Assembly (NCBI GenBank): GCA_963971225.1
Contig: OZ020267.1
Coordinates: 115,950,936 to 116,014,935 of the forward strand
From: Melieria omissa
Taxonomy: Eukaryota; Arthropoda; Insecta; Diptera; Ulidiidae
Direction: 5' to 3'
Length of the DNA: 64,000 nt
The notes below the pieces were generated by a model. It ran no database searches, was not told the DNA's origin, and saw only the letters and a program-made list of their open reading frames with translations. Position numbers and translations under genes: made by a program. Below, piece after piece: positions 12,165-26,626 of this stretch (position 1 is the first letter of the stretch; the number at the start of each line of letters is the position of its first letter).

Positions 12165-15100
12165 TTACACTTTTGCCTTGTTGGCGGCTAATTTCAGCAC
12201 ATGGTTAGCAAAAGAGTCCACCGATAAGGTCTTGTCTGTAAGTTCGATTAGTTGTGTGCGGCCACGCGAATAAAACCGCCGAGTGCCTTGCGCCGGCACG
12301 CGGGTGATTGTGTCTGGATCTGCACAGCTGACCCAGATCTCCTCATCGTCCTCTGCCGTAATAATCAAGTGCTCACCCGTGCTGATTGCATTGCGAATAG
12401 CGCCGAAAGATTCATTAGGCAGCTCATGGCGCTTAAGCAGACGATACGAAGGCATTGCATGCGACACACAGCAGACAACAATGTGCAGTTCGGGCCGCAT
12501 TGCACCGTCGTCGGCCAGTTGCTCAACATACTGAAACAGCAAGAGCATATTATTCTGCCCAATATCCAAACTGGGGTAGTAGACAGAGCCCAGGTTGCGT
12601 CCCAACGGGACATCGAGATCATAGTTCATGAGTACGTCGCCACTGCGGTGATCCCAGATCGTTAACTGTGTGTCGCCGAAGCCCAGCAGCTTGTCGTCTA
12701 AAATGAACATTATCGCTTATTAAGAAGCTGTGCTGTGAACGCCATTACATCCACGTACCGTCAGTGCATTCCAGATAGCGCAGTTCATGACGCATGTGTT
12801 TGAACTCCCGTATGCTGGCCAGCGTGTCAAGTTGGGGTGTCAAGGAATATTTGCAAAGACCACTGCGCGTTTTGCCCACCAAATTCTCTTGCGGCCAGGC
12901 CATAACAAAGTAGCGTGACTCAGTGATGGTCGTATAGACGACATTGCCCGGTTCACTGTGTGAGATAGAATAGAAATCAAATTTGGTGTGTGAACATTCT
13001 ACGTCCCAATGGTCGAACTTTAAAAGGAATGTCTATGCATCTTCATAATAGCCATTAAGGCATCGTTAAAAAAAGATCCACTCAAATTCACCGTGTAAAG
13101 TAATGCTATGCTCTTTTAGACGTTCACATAGTCACAGCAACATTGAAAGAAAAATTTTGTTTTCTAATCGCTTTCAAAAAATTAGTTTTTGGAATCAACG
13201 CGTCTAGTTACAACACATCAAGTGGAGTTTAAATTAAGATTAAAATCGATTCAGGAATTGCCAAAAACATGAAATTATTAATTGAGGAAAAGCTTCGGGT
13301 TATGGTTTAATAGTCTAAACAGAAGTCAAAGTGATCCCAATGACACAACCTTCTGTTCAATAAATTTGTTCGGAAATGCAGTGCGAGGCATTTCGTGTAA
13401 GCATTGCTCTCCTTTTGCGAGTATGATGCAAAACACTTAACTTGCCTACATATCAAGAGAAGCTGTAGAATTTTCAAATTTAAATATTTACAGGCAGGTC
13501 TGTATCATGGGTCTGGCAACGAAAGAGACAGGACTCAACAGGTAGCCGAAAAGGGTGAACGTATTGTTCACGGACGATGTGTTATGCATCAGCAAACAAT
13601 ATACCTTTGTACAGCGTCCAGCTGGATGGAGTGCGCTTTGGCCAGCATATCGTCCTCGTTGTAAAAGTACACGTTGATGTACATGGAAAGCAAATTACAG
13701 TCCCTGCGTTCGCGCGGAATCTGACGACAGCGCATTTCTACATAAATCGGTATCGAGTTATGAACACAAATCCGGTTGGCGTACGTGGTGGGGATTTCGA
13801 CATCTGCAACATTCAACAGCAACAGGTGAATTCGACAATTCTTGTATCGCATACTAGTCACTATCAACTAGTTGTAGCCAACTCACCGCAGGTTATGCGC
13901 CGACATTGACCCAAGTGTGTCCAGCCTGGGCTAGTTGTCGCTGCGTCGTGTGGCACCACACCAGCCGTGGAAGTCGGCGAGTCTGTGGCGACTAAAGGCT
14001 TGTGGCAGGGCAGCGGAAGGGGCTGCGGCGGATGTGACGTGGTCAACACCCGGATTAGCTTGGAGTACTTCCAGAAACTTACAAAACTCGTCTGCACCAC
14101 AATAAGCACGTCCATTTCGTAGTAAATGTAGTCGACGCTTCCTTGATCCCTCTTTAAAGGATTGGGCAAAGCTCTGCTAGGTCTGCTCAAGTAGTGGATG
14201 CCATCGCCGCTAATAGTGCTCTGTGTGCTGTTCTCTTTGGTCATGATCACGAACGAGACATTGTTCGATATTTCTTTGGTTGTTTGTACGGGCACTGGGG
14301 CGGTGTCTGCAGCAGGGGCCTGCAACAGTGGCTCCTCGTAGTTGTTCGTCGTGGACGAGACCACAACCACATCGTTGTCGTTGCCAAGAATTTCCAAGTT
14401 CTTGCCGGCGTCCAATCTGACACCCGCGTCGATGGTGATGCTGCCTGTGGTCGTAGCCAGCACTTCCGTTTGGGTTGTCTTCAGTTCGCTGGCCACACCG
14501 GCATTGCAGGAAATACTGTTCATACGTGTATTACGTTTAATTTTGTGCTTTTGTTTGGTGCTACTCTGGCTGCGTCGCGGCAGAGATGACTTTTTGTGCG
14601 ATATGGATTGTTTCCTGCTTCCAGCATCCGAGACCTCAGAAGAGTAATTTTTGGTATCGCTAAGCGACCTATGCTTCTTGGATATGAGGCTCGAGGTCGA
14701 GTGCTCGCTAGTCACTGTAGGCGTGTCGCTTTTCTGCGTTGATTTATTTGCTTTAGATCTGCGTGGTCGTTTTATGGTCTTCACCAGAACAATCTTCCGG
14801 TTGCGTAGTTGTCGTTGATGGCCCATGTTCCAGCTCGAGCGCGTCAATAACTTATGCAGACGATCCTTGGTTTTGCGGCCCCGCAAAAACAGCCGTTTAT
14901 GCAATTTGCCCTGCAGGGACCGAAACATATTCCTTTCCTGCTTCTTCTCCCGCTGTCTTTTCGTCAGCTTCGTCAAATGCGTCGTCGTCTTATCAGATGC
15001 GGCCACCGCCTCGATCACTGGTTTATTTCTATTCGCTTCGGTGGTTGACGGCTCCTTGCTCCCGCTTTGTAGGGACTGCACAATGAAAATACTGGGCTTC

Positions 15101-18059
15101 GTCTTGCGCGAAGCTTCTAAGTATCGCTGAAACTTTGTGTGCAGTATTTGTACGAGTTCGGTACTGTCTGTCTTCTTTGGTGAAGTTGCAGCATTGTGTT
15201 GCCCCGGTTTAGTGCGTGATGGTATGCTTATTTCTTTGTAGACTTTTGCCGGCTTTGGCGTTGGGTTGCTACTTGTCTCGTCACCGTCGCCAACTTCGCT
15301 GAGCGACGAACGTGGACAGGTGGAAGTGCCGTACGAGGAGTCAACCCCATGCTTCAGTTGGCGCATCAGCGTCTCCCGAATCGGAGCAGTTATCTCTTTA
15401 ACACAGTTTTTGGACACTTTCTCCGCCTCGTCTCGGTCGGCGACAGCGGAAATGTGGCAAAGTATTTTTATTTCCGGCTCCTTCTTTGGCAGTGCCAACT
15501 TTCTAATTAGCGTGTTGGCGTCATTGTGATTACTCTGTCTACTGATGGATACGGGCGAGTTGCTGAAACTGCAATTTGAGAAGTGACTTCAGTTGAGCAG
15601 GTCAATTTGTCTACCGCCCGCAACTTATACTCACCTGGAGCATGTGGACGCCGCAATACGGTGCGATGAGGTATCTTTGCCACCCTTCTCGCGCCGATTT
15701 ACTTCGCGCAACTGCTTCAGCTTCAACTCTTCCAGCTGTTTTTCGTCTTTTAATTCCTGACCCTGTTCCGTCTTGCTTTTGTTTCCCTGTTGCTGCAGAT
15801 GTCGTACACGCAACGATCGTCTAGCCAGCTTGCACTTAGCCAACTCGGCGACAGCGTTGGCCACGGCGTTGGCAGTGGACATTCCGGTTAGACCCAGGTA
15901 GTTGCAGAACTCGTGCTGCTGATGAAAGGCGGTAGTGGTATTGCTGGGCGCAACTCCTACCTCATGGTGAGAAATCGTCTTACAGTGCCCCGCTTCGCTT
16001 TTCATATTTAAACTCAGCTGGTCTTTACGCATGCCCTCACCGCTGTCATCGATGCCGTTTAGGATGTTGTTATTGTTATTGTTATTGTTGGCGAGGGCCG
16101 CAAATGGCGTTGTCAGATACTTTTGCGGCACTGTGGGTGTTTTGAAGAGCTCATTTTTCTTCTCCCTCAAGTGCAGATCTTTCTTTTCATTGCCAAAGTC
16201 CAGCCGCATTTGGATAAGACCCGGCGCTTCGGTGCGCCCCTTGTCGATTTCGCGATGACGACGGTGTAGCCTAAAAACCGAATCGTTGTCGCTTGATGTC
16301 CATTTCGGGTGTAGCGGTGGCGAACGCGTCAATAAATTCTTTGAATGTGCATGTGACACGGCAGCCGCACCCGACGAGCGTAAATTGTGCGCAGCCACTG
16401 CGTCCTGGCTGGCCTCTTCCGAGCTGCTCCGGCAGAGCACTTTATCGTATACAAGAATTTTCTGCTGCTGTGGCTTTTGTACGGAACTGTGCTTTGCATG
16501 TTTTTGCTTAGCTGCGCCTTTATGGCAAGCGCCCTCATTTTCGGACGATGATGTTGCCGGCAAAAGTCCAGAGTTTTTCCCCTTAAGTCGTTCTTTCGAC
16601 AAGCGCTTCTTGTTCTCATTCTCGATGGCTACCTTGAGCCGCCTTTGAGCAACCAAGTATGCCGCCTCAGCCGATGTTGTGGGCTTATCGGCTTTCGGAT
16701 GGTTTTTCATGCCGTTGCTATCTCTTGACATATGTTTTGCGGTGGCAAATTCGCGCATCATGTTGGAAAATTCTGTAAAATCATAATTGCTAGATTTTTG
16801 CTCTATGCGAGCACTGGATCTATCTCGTTTAATGGCACTTAACGCTGAGCGCTTGAGCTCCTCGTGTCGCTTGAACAGCTCATCAAAATTGTAAACGTCC
16901 TCGACGTCGCTGGGCTCGTCATCACAACGCCATGACCTTATCTTCTCTTCCAGCGTCATTTGCGGTCGCTGCGCAGTGATAAGTGCCAAATTGCGTTCAA
17001 GCGCATCCGCCGGCAATGTGTTCTTCAACAGGGCTGGGCGCTGCGGAAATTTTCTCCCACCCGCTTGCGGATTGGAGGGTGAACTCACCGGAAACTCGCT
17101 GGTGGACTCTGTCGAACATTTGTTAAGCACGGTAGTCGTAGGCTGGTTTCGATGTAGTTTCAACTGTAGTTTCGTGTTGCGTTTCAAGCGCCTGCGTTTT
17201 TGTGATTTTGTCGTGGAGACTGAATTGATTTCTACAATCTGGTCTGGTGGTGTCTGCAAGTTTGGCGCGTTGGTGAGTTCGGGTGATGTCGTGACTGTAA
17301 GTTTATATTTTGTAGTCGGATTAGCTATGGCTGACTCTGTCGGCAGCAAAACTTTGACTTACCGGTAATATAATTTTCACGTAGCCGTTGCCTACGTCTC
17401 TTCATTGGCGTCATCTGTTGTACTTCTAAATCGGCGTCGTTCACTGCGCTACCACGCACTGAATTCACCGACGAACGCTGTTGCACTCTTTGTTGCTCAA
17501 CGTCGTCAACGTCAACTTCCACATCCATTTCAGTTATAGCAGTCGGAGTGACCTCAGCTATGAGACAATTATTGCCCTCATTGATAACTTCATCGACACT
17601 TAGTTCCTTCTTGCGTAGCAAAGGCGGGCACGGCTTTTGTTTGAAGTTGCCCGAAGCGTCCAACACAACGACACAGCCTCCGCCAGCCCTGTCTACCCCT
17701 GTACTAGCAACTGGCGTGTGGCTGCCCGACGAAAAACCAGCAAAACCACTGCTGCTGCCGCTAGCCGACGACACACTCTGAACTTCGCTTCCGGCAGCTA
17801 GTTGCTTTAAAACTTCTTCCGGAATTTCCGACTCTACAGGAGCAGACGACCCGCTCAGTAGCTGGGCTTTGTATTGGGACGTGCCTGCTGTAGGCATCTC
17901 TGTTGCTGCACATGCTCCTGTAGCCCCCACGCAGAGCCCATGACGAACCTACGGACAGCCGGATATTCTAGAGCGTTGTATATTCTTAAAAATGATACAG
18001 CCTACCTTTGCATTTGCTGCGCTAATTCTACTTCCATCAGTAGCGCCCCTTTCCTTCAT
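12165..18059 (-). CDS. Large low-complexity protein with C-terminal beta-propeller-like region, unrecognised
   Basis: A gene of at least seven exons on the minus strand: 18059-18006, 17948-17363, 17294-15635, 15568-13887, 13803 to about 13613, 13032-12759 and 12697-12165. The introns are 57, 68, 66, 83, about 580 and 61 bp with GT..AG ends; all phases agree except at the fifth intron. There the strong donor at 13605/13604 is out of phase with the next exon, so either a weaker donor (13613/13612) or a small unseen exon is used. The product is about 1,650 residues. The first ATG (18059) follows an in-frame stop. Residues to about 1,250 are disordered: Ser/Thr-, Lys/Arg- and Gln-rich, with basic stretches that could be nuclear signals. 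The last 400 residues look folded, with beta-strand-like repeats such as VLIVVQTSFVSFWKYS, FLLKFDHWDVE and DTQLTIWDHRSGDVL, as in WD40-type propellers. I do not recognise the orthologue and propose no function; a scaffold is possible. Confidence 0.75.
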
Positions 18060-18557
18060 TTCCAATGTTTGTAGAGGCGTCTCAATCTAAACTTCTTTTT
18101 GCAAATTTTCCAATGAATTTTCGCGATTTTTTTTTATTGTTTTTGCTGCAAAAGTTAATACTATGCTGAAATTTTCATAATTTACTTCCACACTAATGTC
18201 AATTTTATATATTTAATTTCCCTTATCTCACACATAGAAACTTTAGCAGCAGCTAAAAGAATTTGATGAAATGAAAGAATATTTTTATGTACGGATTTTG
18301 ACAGAGTTGCGTTTTTGTGAAATCATCACAGGGCGATCAAAATATTAATTAAAAAATATATTTTAGTCGAACCCGTTTATTAAAACAAATTGTACAAATT
18401 TGAATAAAATTTGCAATGCCAACAATTTGAAGATGTTTCAATATTTACTGAAAGTGAAACCCTGCAGCATACTTTTTCGAATAACAATCTTTGCTTGATG
18501 CTTGTTGTTTGTTTAAGTGGATTGACGATTGACCCTTGACTCAATTATACCCTATTC

Positions 18558-19624
18558 CATGATACAATAATAATCAGGTAATTTCATTAGATCAAATTTT
18601 AAAGTCAGTTGCTTTTTTGACAAATAAGAAGAAAATTTTAATGATGCAGAAAAAAGTATGAATGGTAGGAAATTTATTCAGAAATATTAGTTGGTAGTAG
18701 TTGTAGTTAATTTTAACAATTCATGCGATCAAATAATGGATAACTGCTGTAATTTTGTTCTGCAAATTGAACATTACAACCGATGCGGCAAATTTCATGA
18801 ATTTCGGTATTAAGTTATTAAAAGGTTGTGATTTTTTAAAGACTAAACTACAAAATTACATTGTTGTTTGTCATGCAAACTATGGAAATTACAGACGTAC
18901 ATTATATGGACACTGAAAGTATGGTCAAACTGGTGGTGTACAATGAGTTCATTTGTGAAGTGCTTCCTCAAAGCTCTAGGCCAACTGAATGAGCCGAGCA
19001 GCAAGAGCACCACCACGACTCGCACATTTAGTCTATAAGAACCACGCAAATCGTGCACACGAAAGATAAGTTAATTGAAGGTTAAAGATCTCAATTACTT
19101 TATTTAAGGACGGACTCGTGAATCGACTGCCGCCCGAGACTGGTGGATCCAGAATGCCAGTTTTATGCATCAAAACTGCACTCTACAACTTCGACTACCT
19201 GCTATTTCTTACTTGTTATCAGTGCAGCGCAGACACTGTTTTGTCTCTTACGACTAATGCTAAAGACATAATTACTTATCATTAGTTTGGTTAGTGCACA
19301 GACTGTGTTTATTTAGTGCACTAAAGATTAGCAATAACACATTTTGGGTTATATCTGAGGTGGCGGACATGTTCAAAACTCGCACTTTTAATAAAACACA
19401 CACCACGCTTCAACCCAAAAACCTTCTTTTTTCTGTCGGTCACCGCGCAAACATTTAGAAAAAAATGTGTTCTACACATTAATTCTTATAGTATTTTTAT
19501 ACGTTACTACATAAACTGATAGCCGCAAATTTACAGCCCTATGGCGAAAATGAAAAGAGTAGTAGATTTGTCAATTTTCTTCTTATCTTTCTTTATGAAA
19601 CTACCTGTATCTTATTGTATCATG
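18558..19624. mobile_element. Non-autonomous DNA transposon with 8 bp target duplication
   Basis: Inverted ends of about 32 bp: CATGATACAATAATAATCAG then GTAATTTCATTA at the left, and the complement of CATGATACAATAAGATACAG then GTAGTTTCATAA at the right. The element is flanked by a perfect 8 bp direct repeat CCCTATTC (18550-18557 and 19625-19632), which suggests a hAT-type insertion, although CATG ends are not typical of hAT. The 1,067 bp interior has no transposase frame. It fills most of the gap between RtcB and the large minus-strand gene upstream of 18059, so that gene's promoter must work around or inside it. Confidence 0.75.
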
Positions 19625-19919
19625 CCCTATTCTGTATATTTTATTATAACCTTAAGCATGGTGAAATGTAAATGTAAACAATTTCGAAATTTGACTTGAG
19701 CAATGTCTTTCTAAAAACGAATGTTATACGGACTCATAGTGATATGATACGGACTAAATGGAACACATGACACGAACTGTCATATAGTATGTGGATGAAC
19801 CTAGTTCTTGGGATAAGTTTACGAAAACTGGGAACTCCAACGGTTTTCTGCGGACTTGCAACTTTTTTGAACTCGATTGTTGACAATTTGCGTACACACA
19901 TTTTTCAAAATGTGTTTTT

Positions 19920-19925
19920 TTTATT
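19920..19925 (-). terminator. Polyadenylation signal of RtcB
   Basis: The minus strand carries AATAAA here, 44 nt past the RtcB stop codon, a normal position for a short 3' UTR. Confidence 0.55.
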
Positions 19926-19968
19926 TACAAAATAAGCAAGTATTTGTCAGAGGTGGAGATTTCACAGG

Positions 19969-21749
<1,781 letters not shown>

Positions 21750-24700
21750 TTTGATTGCTCTGAACTAGGCTTGTAATTGATTATGAGCCAATTTATAGTC
21801 CTATATCGTCTTCAAGTATGGTAGTTCGAGAAATTCTGTAAATATTTGCAAGCCGGCAGCAATGTTGCTTCTTTTTCCCTTCGGGTTGTGGACTTATTAA
21901 TTATATTTTCCGTAGGAAAACCACACTGGCAGCGGCAGCCCACATAATCGATAAAAATTGTGCTGCCAGAGCTGTTTGTTAGAAGATACGTACAGCAGTT
22001 TGTAAACATTATTAACTTACTTTCGGCCATAGTGAAATCACTATGCTTGTGGCTAGGCTCGGTGATTCCATAAACTTTGTTCCTATTCATGATTGCTAAT
22101 GACTGATAAAAAGTTGTTGATAAAAAGTTGCACGGTTGGTCGGTTTTTTTGATGAAAATTATTACCTTATTGTTTTACGAATTACTTATTAACTACTTAT
22201 TTACGTGAATCACCGGCTAGTAGATAATCTAGACTTAAGAAGAATTAAGATTTGATTGATTGGTTGCAGATATCTGTTCCAAAAATTATTAAATGGTGAA
22301 TCTAAAAACTGGAAAGCTCAATTAATCGTCAAGCAATTATATTTCCTCAATGTATAAAGTACGTGAGTCTACTGTAAATACTTTACTCATACTCATTTAA
22401 GGTCAGGTCCCACGATTGCCGCACTGCGTAGAAATGTTACGCATTAAAAACAAAATCAAATGTCAATCGTGCGAACTCAAGGCGAATTCATACAGGTGAT
22501 AGCGTAAGGGCAGCAACAAAATTTAAATTTATTTTGTTTTCTAGGTTTAGATTGTCAAAATCAGCCAATCAGAACAAAGCTTGCTTTTTTTCATTTTCAA
22601 ACTGTCACAGTTTTCAATGGCTCAATAAAAAGGTTATAGCATCCCCGCAATACCAAAAACCACATGTACTTTGTTGGTAGGATTGTTTATCGCTACTATC
22701 AAAATCAGTTGATATTTTCCGACGAAAGAGGGAGAAACTGAAAACAAACAAAAGTGATTGGTGCCGGACGGTGCTGTATTTGAGTGAAAAAACGGGAAAA
22801 GTGCTCAGGTCAGTTGTTTTCATTTCAATTGATGCGGCAACACAGCACAATGACGATTTTGACAAAAGCGATAAACAATCAGCCGGTGGCTTGCTACAAT
22901 CTTATGAGCCATGGTTTTACACAGGCATTTTGACAATATAGACCTTTTCCACCACAAAAAATCAAATCAGCTGATTCAACGAGGTCATCTAAAAGGTGTA
23001 TTAATAAGATGATGGCACTACTGCAACAACAAAATCTCCATGTATTTTGTTGGGCATGCTCATTGTCAAAATCAAATCAAACCCCACAGCGGTGGCGGCC
23101 ATCTTTTCCATTTTGACAATTAGCATACCCATTCGCGAAAAATCAAAAGAAAATCAGAACAAAGTTCAATCAGCTGTTGCCACCACTACCTTATTAATGT
23201 GCCTTGGTCACCTGTATTAATTCGACTTGTGTGAACTCGAATCGATTTCTGCGCGAATGTCAAAAACATTCGATCTGCCTCCTTTTTCGCCGAACGAAAT
23301 CGGTACTGTAGCGTGTGAACAGCTGAAGCCAGACAAAAAATTAAAAATTGAGCCGAATTTCGTCGGCAACTCGAACGGCCGACAGATTTTGTCGGTGCGT
23401 TGAAATTTTTTGAGAATTTATTTGAATTTTTTCGATTCGGGCAATCGTGTGACCTACTTATGAAATCTTTCGGTACAATATTTCTGTTCTCTAGTTTGAG
23501 CCAACAAAGTTTGTCGAAATTGGGGCAATCGTGTGATCCAAATAAAAATGTTTTGCTCAATTGACAATTTCTGCGTAGTCAATGAACGACCAGATCGGGC
23601 TATGATCGGTGTATTTGCGTTGTATAAGTAAAAACTCCAATCCAACTGGATAAATGAAATAGAAATTGAGATTTTCTCACGATGAAATCGAAATATAATT
23701 TCGCTCTGGTGTAGAGTAGCGACAATTGTACAACTAATTGTATTTTTAGTATTTTGAACAAGGTGGTAGCGTTTACAGGCGAAGTAATTTCTAGGTTGTC
23801 GGCACTGCACAACGTCAGAGAAAACCGGCAACATGTGCAAGTGCGAGCGGCATCGCCTAGATATTAACGAAGAGGATGGCAATATGCATAACAAATTAGG
23901 TGTTAAAGGGAATTTGTAAGAAAAGTGTGACCGAAGTGCGACCAGAAAGAGGTTTATTAATTATTGGAGTCTCGTGTTAATTTTTTTAAACTCCAGTTCA
24001 AAGGATAATTACAAGGCATTTCTGTTAAAAATTTATTCAACTAGAGATGTGAGTATGGGGTAATGTGTGGAACTGAGGAGTGAAGAAATTGCGGGAGCCG
24101 ATTAGAGCTGTTTGAAAAAGTGAAAGTGGCAATTAGCACAGTTGTTCCAACTGTGACCGATAGATGTTTCGCTGGCGCTCAGGCAACTACTATTTTTAAT
24201 TCTTCTAAAAAAGTGAAACTTGCTGAGTCTTTCACCCTTATTTAGCTGCTATTGGACTTGGAAAACTCTATTAATAGGGAATATCTCTACTTCCAAAAGT
24301 GACCTGTTGAAGTTATGGTTAGCTAGACGTCAATGATTTCAGTTGGTTTAGTCGTCATTTTGCAGGGAATTTTGGTGCGACTTTAACGTTCCAAGAGCTA
24401 GCTGTCAACTTGCTTCCTGGTGGGCAACGCGTCGTCTTGGTTGAATAAGGCGGTAACGAACGGAGGAAATCGTTCTAAAAACCATATACACTGACCCAGT
24501 TTGAATATCCAACGCGAGGCGGATGGCTCTTTGATACTCAAAACTTGCGTCGGAGTGTGGTAACGTGCAACCATAAAACAAGTACTACCGTTCCGAATAA
24601 TCGATATTTTTACCCACACATAAATCAAGATGTTACTTTGAACTTTGTAGTAAACGTATAAATATTTAATGCGGCAACAAGAAATCGCTTAAAAAGCATA

Positions 24701-26614
24701 AAAAGTCCCCACAGCGACTAGTTTTAACGGTGTTAATTCGATACACTCAGTTTGTCAATGTCAGTCTCTTTGCCTAAAGAAAATACAATCACGATGGCGA
24801 AAACTATTTCAAATTAAATTCTTGGGACACTTGCTCGAAACCAGTCTTATATTTCCACTGTAACCTCGGCACACTTAGATGTACCATGTTTTTTAATTTT
24901 GCTTTAAATAGCTCTACTTTAATGCTGATAAAAGCATTAATAATTATCTTTATAATCACCATGTAGCAACCATAAGCTGGGGAGCTCTGATAGGTGTATT
25001 TTTATTATTTTTAATATTTATAACGAGCAGTTCAATGTATGGTTTGTATTATCATTGTACAATTTCTGCAAGTCATTACAGGTTAGGGAAATAAGTTTTG
25101 AAGAACAAATTTATGGGTAACAAAGTTTTCAACATTATCACTAGCATTTCTGATGAACTCATACACATCCGGTTGATGATAAAAATATTCCCCACAAGTT
25201 GCAGTACGCATTGCAATTTTAGTCTCTCAGGCTACAGAACCAGTAGTAGCCATGCTGCGCTGTCGTGCCGCTTAACCGTAGTAGCTGTTCCCCGAACAGA
25301 CACTTTAAACGGACGTGAACATTGTAAAACAAGAGTTTACATTATTCGAACAAAGTAGGAAAGAATGGACGCCATATTTGTGCGATAATTTCGAGGTTAT
25401 GGTCATTCATTCATGTCATTCGTTGTCGGCGTTTTTGATTGTCTCATTGAGCACATACTCGCTTTCATGCGCTGTCGCTAGTTCCGAATGTCCAAGTCAA
25501 CGTGTACACTTGTATAAGCACGTATGTGTCAGTTGCGGCGGGCTATTGTCGTGCCGTTGAATTGATAACAGGTTATAGACTCCGCTGTGTGCAGTTCGTT
25601 CGGTACACGATACACGTTGCTGCCGTCTACTAAAACGACGTGTTACTTGCGTTAGTTACATTAATTTCACAATTGCTGCAGTTGCAATAGTTGTAATACC
25701 CATCATTCAATTGCCTGGGGTAAACGCCCAGTTAGGAAATTACAGCTCTTCATTTGCATGCTTTAATGAAACGCTCCGCGTCCGCCATGTTTGATACCTG
25801 TACAGAGGTTGCTATTTCAGTGGCTTTACTTTAGGTTTATATTATTTATGCCTGAATAATTTACCGCTGCTTTATTGGCATTTTTGTCTCGACCGGTTTA
25901 AATTTAGGTAGTGTTGTTGGTTTTTGCTTTTTGCAAAACTCGATTTCTCTGTTTGTTTCTCTGACTTTTACCACCGACATTGTGATAATTTCAAGATAAG
26001 AGACATTATACTCTATATATTATATTAGCAACGATTTAATGTTTTGAGGTTAAGTCATATCTTAGAAACAATAAAAGAATATAATATTATAAATACGTTG
26101 AAAGTTTCATATATATATTCATATATAGGTTTTACCAATTCTACATGGAGATCAGTAACGAATAAAATGTCGGCTTCTTTGTACGATTATTATTGCCGGG
26201 GAATGTGCAACCTAAAAGATCTATTGTGCCCCCTTCTTGGACTTCACAGTTCGTCCGTGAGTCCAGTATCCAAGAGGAATTTTATTATATTTCCTAAGCC
26301 TTTGGAAACTCAGTCCGATCCTGGCATAATAAAGTCACCCAGATGCTTCTTCCGTTTGTGCATTAGTGCAGGGTATATGCCTAGTATGTGTATTGCAGTT
26401 TAATTGTCCTCCTTGCACAATACCTGGGATTTCCTTTTAGATGCGCCGTATTGAAGACTTCTGGATGTATTAGTTTAGAAGTAGAGGCGGTTTTTATCAG
26501 ATATATAGTTTTTATTTCAAGCAGTTAATGCAATACTAAAGATTACACAACATTTGATGAAAAACATATATTTATAAACATACGGACCATTGGTTAAAAG
26601 AGCTTTTCCATTTC
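21750..26614. other. Divergent intergenic region between RtcB and Kr-h2
   Basis: About 4.9 kb between two divergently transcribed genes, so it should carry both promoters. The stretch 22405-23454 is a nest of inverted-repeat elements (listed separately). From 23.5 to 26.6 kb nothing is recognised; a 5'-untranslated exon of Kr-h2 probably lies somewhere here, because a clean splice acceptor precedes its start codon. Confidence 0.55.
22405..23454. repeat. Nested inverted-repeat elements
   Basis: The outer pair is GGTCCCACGATTGCC (22406-22420), answered by GGCAATCGTGTGACC (23439-23453); a further related GGGCAATCGTGTGATCC lies at 23523-23539. The inner pair is CGAATTCATACAGGTGA (22483-22500), answered in inverse by TCACCTGTATTAATTCG (23208-23224), 16 of 17 identical. 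Phrases such as AATCAGAACAAAG and CAGCTGTTGCC also recur inside. I read this as one non-autonomous DNA transposon inserted in another. No transposase frame was found. Confidence 0.55.
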
Positions 26615-26626
26615 AGATCAAGTACA
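26615..26626 (+). other. Kr-h2: Splice acceptor and 5' leader of Kr-h2
   Basis: The run CTTTTCCATTTCAG ends at about 26616 and is followed by a 10 nt leader and the Kr-h2 start ATG. This indicates that the first coding exon is joined to an upstream untranslated exon, whose position I could not fix. Confidence 0.5.

Noticed and set aside
13404..17781. Plus-strand frames of 60-131 codons over the large gene
   Set aside because: Shadows; the minus-strand exons close in phase and show a propeller-like C-terminus.
21812..22090. 92-codon frame just upstream of RtcB
   Set aside because: Begins with ATG but has no family resemblance, and lies in the expected RtcB leader/promoter region; no splice link to RtcB is needed.
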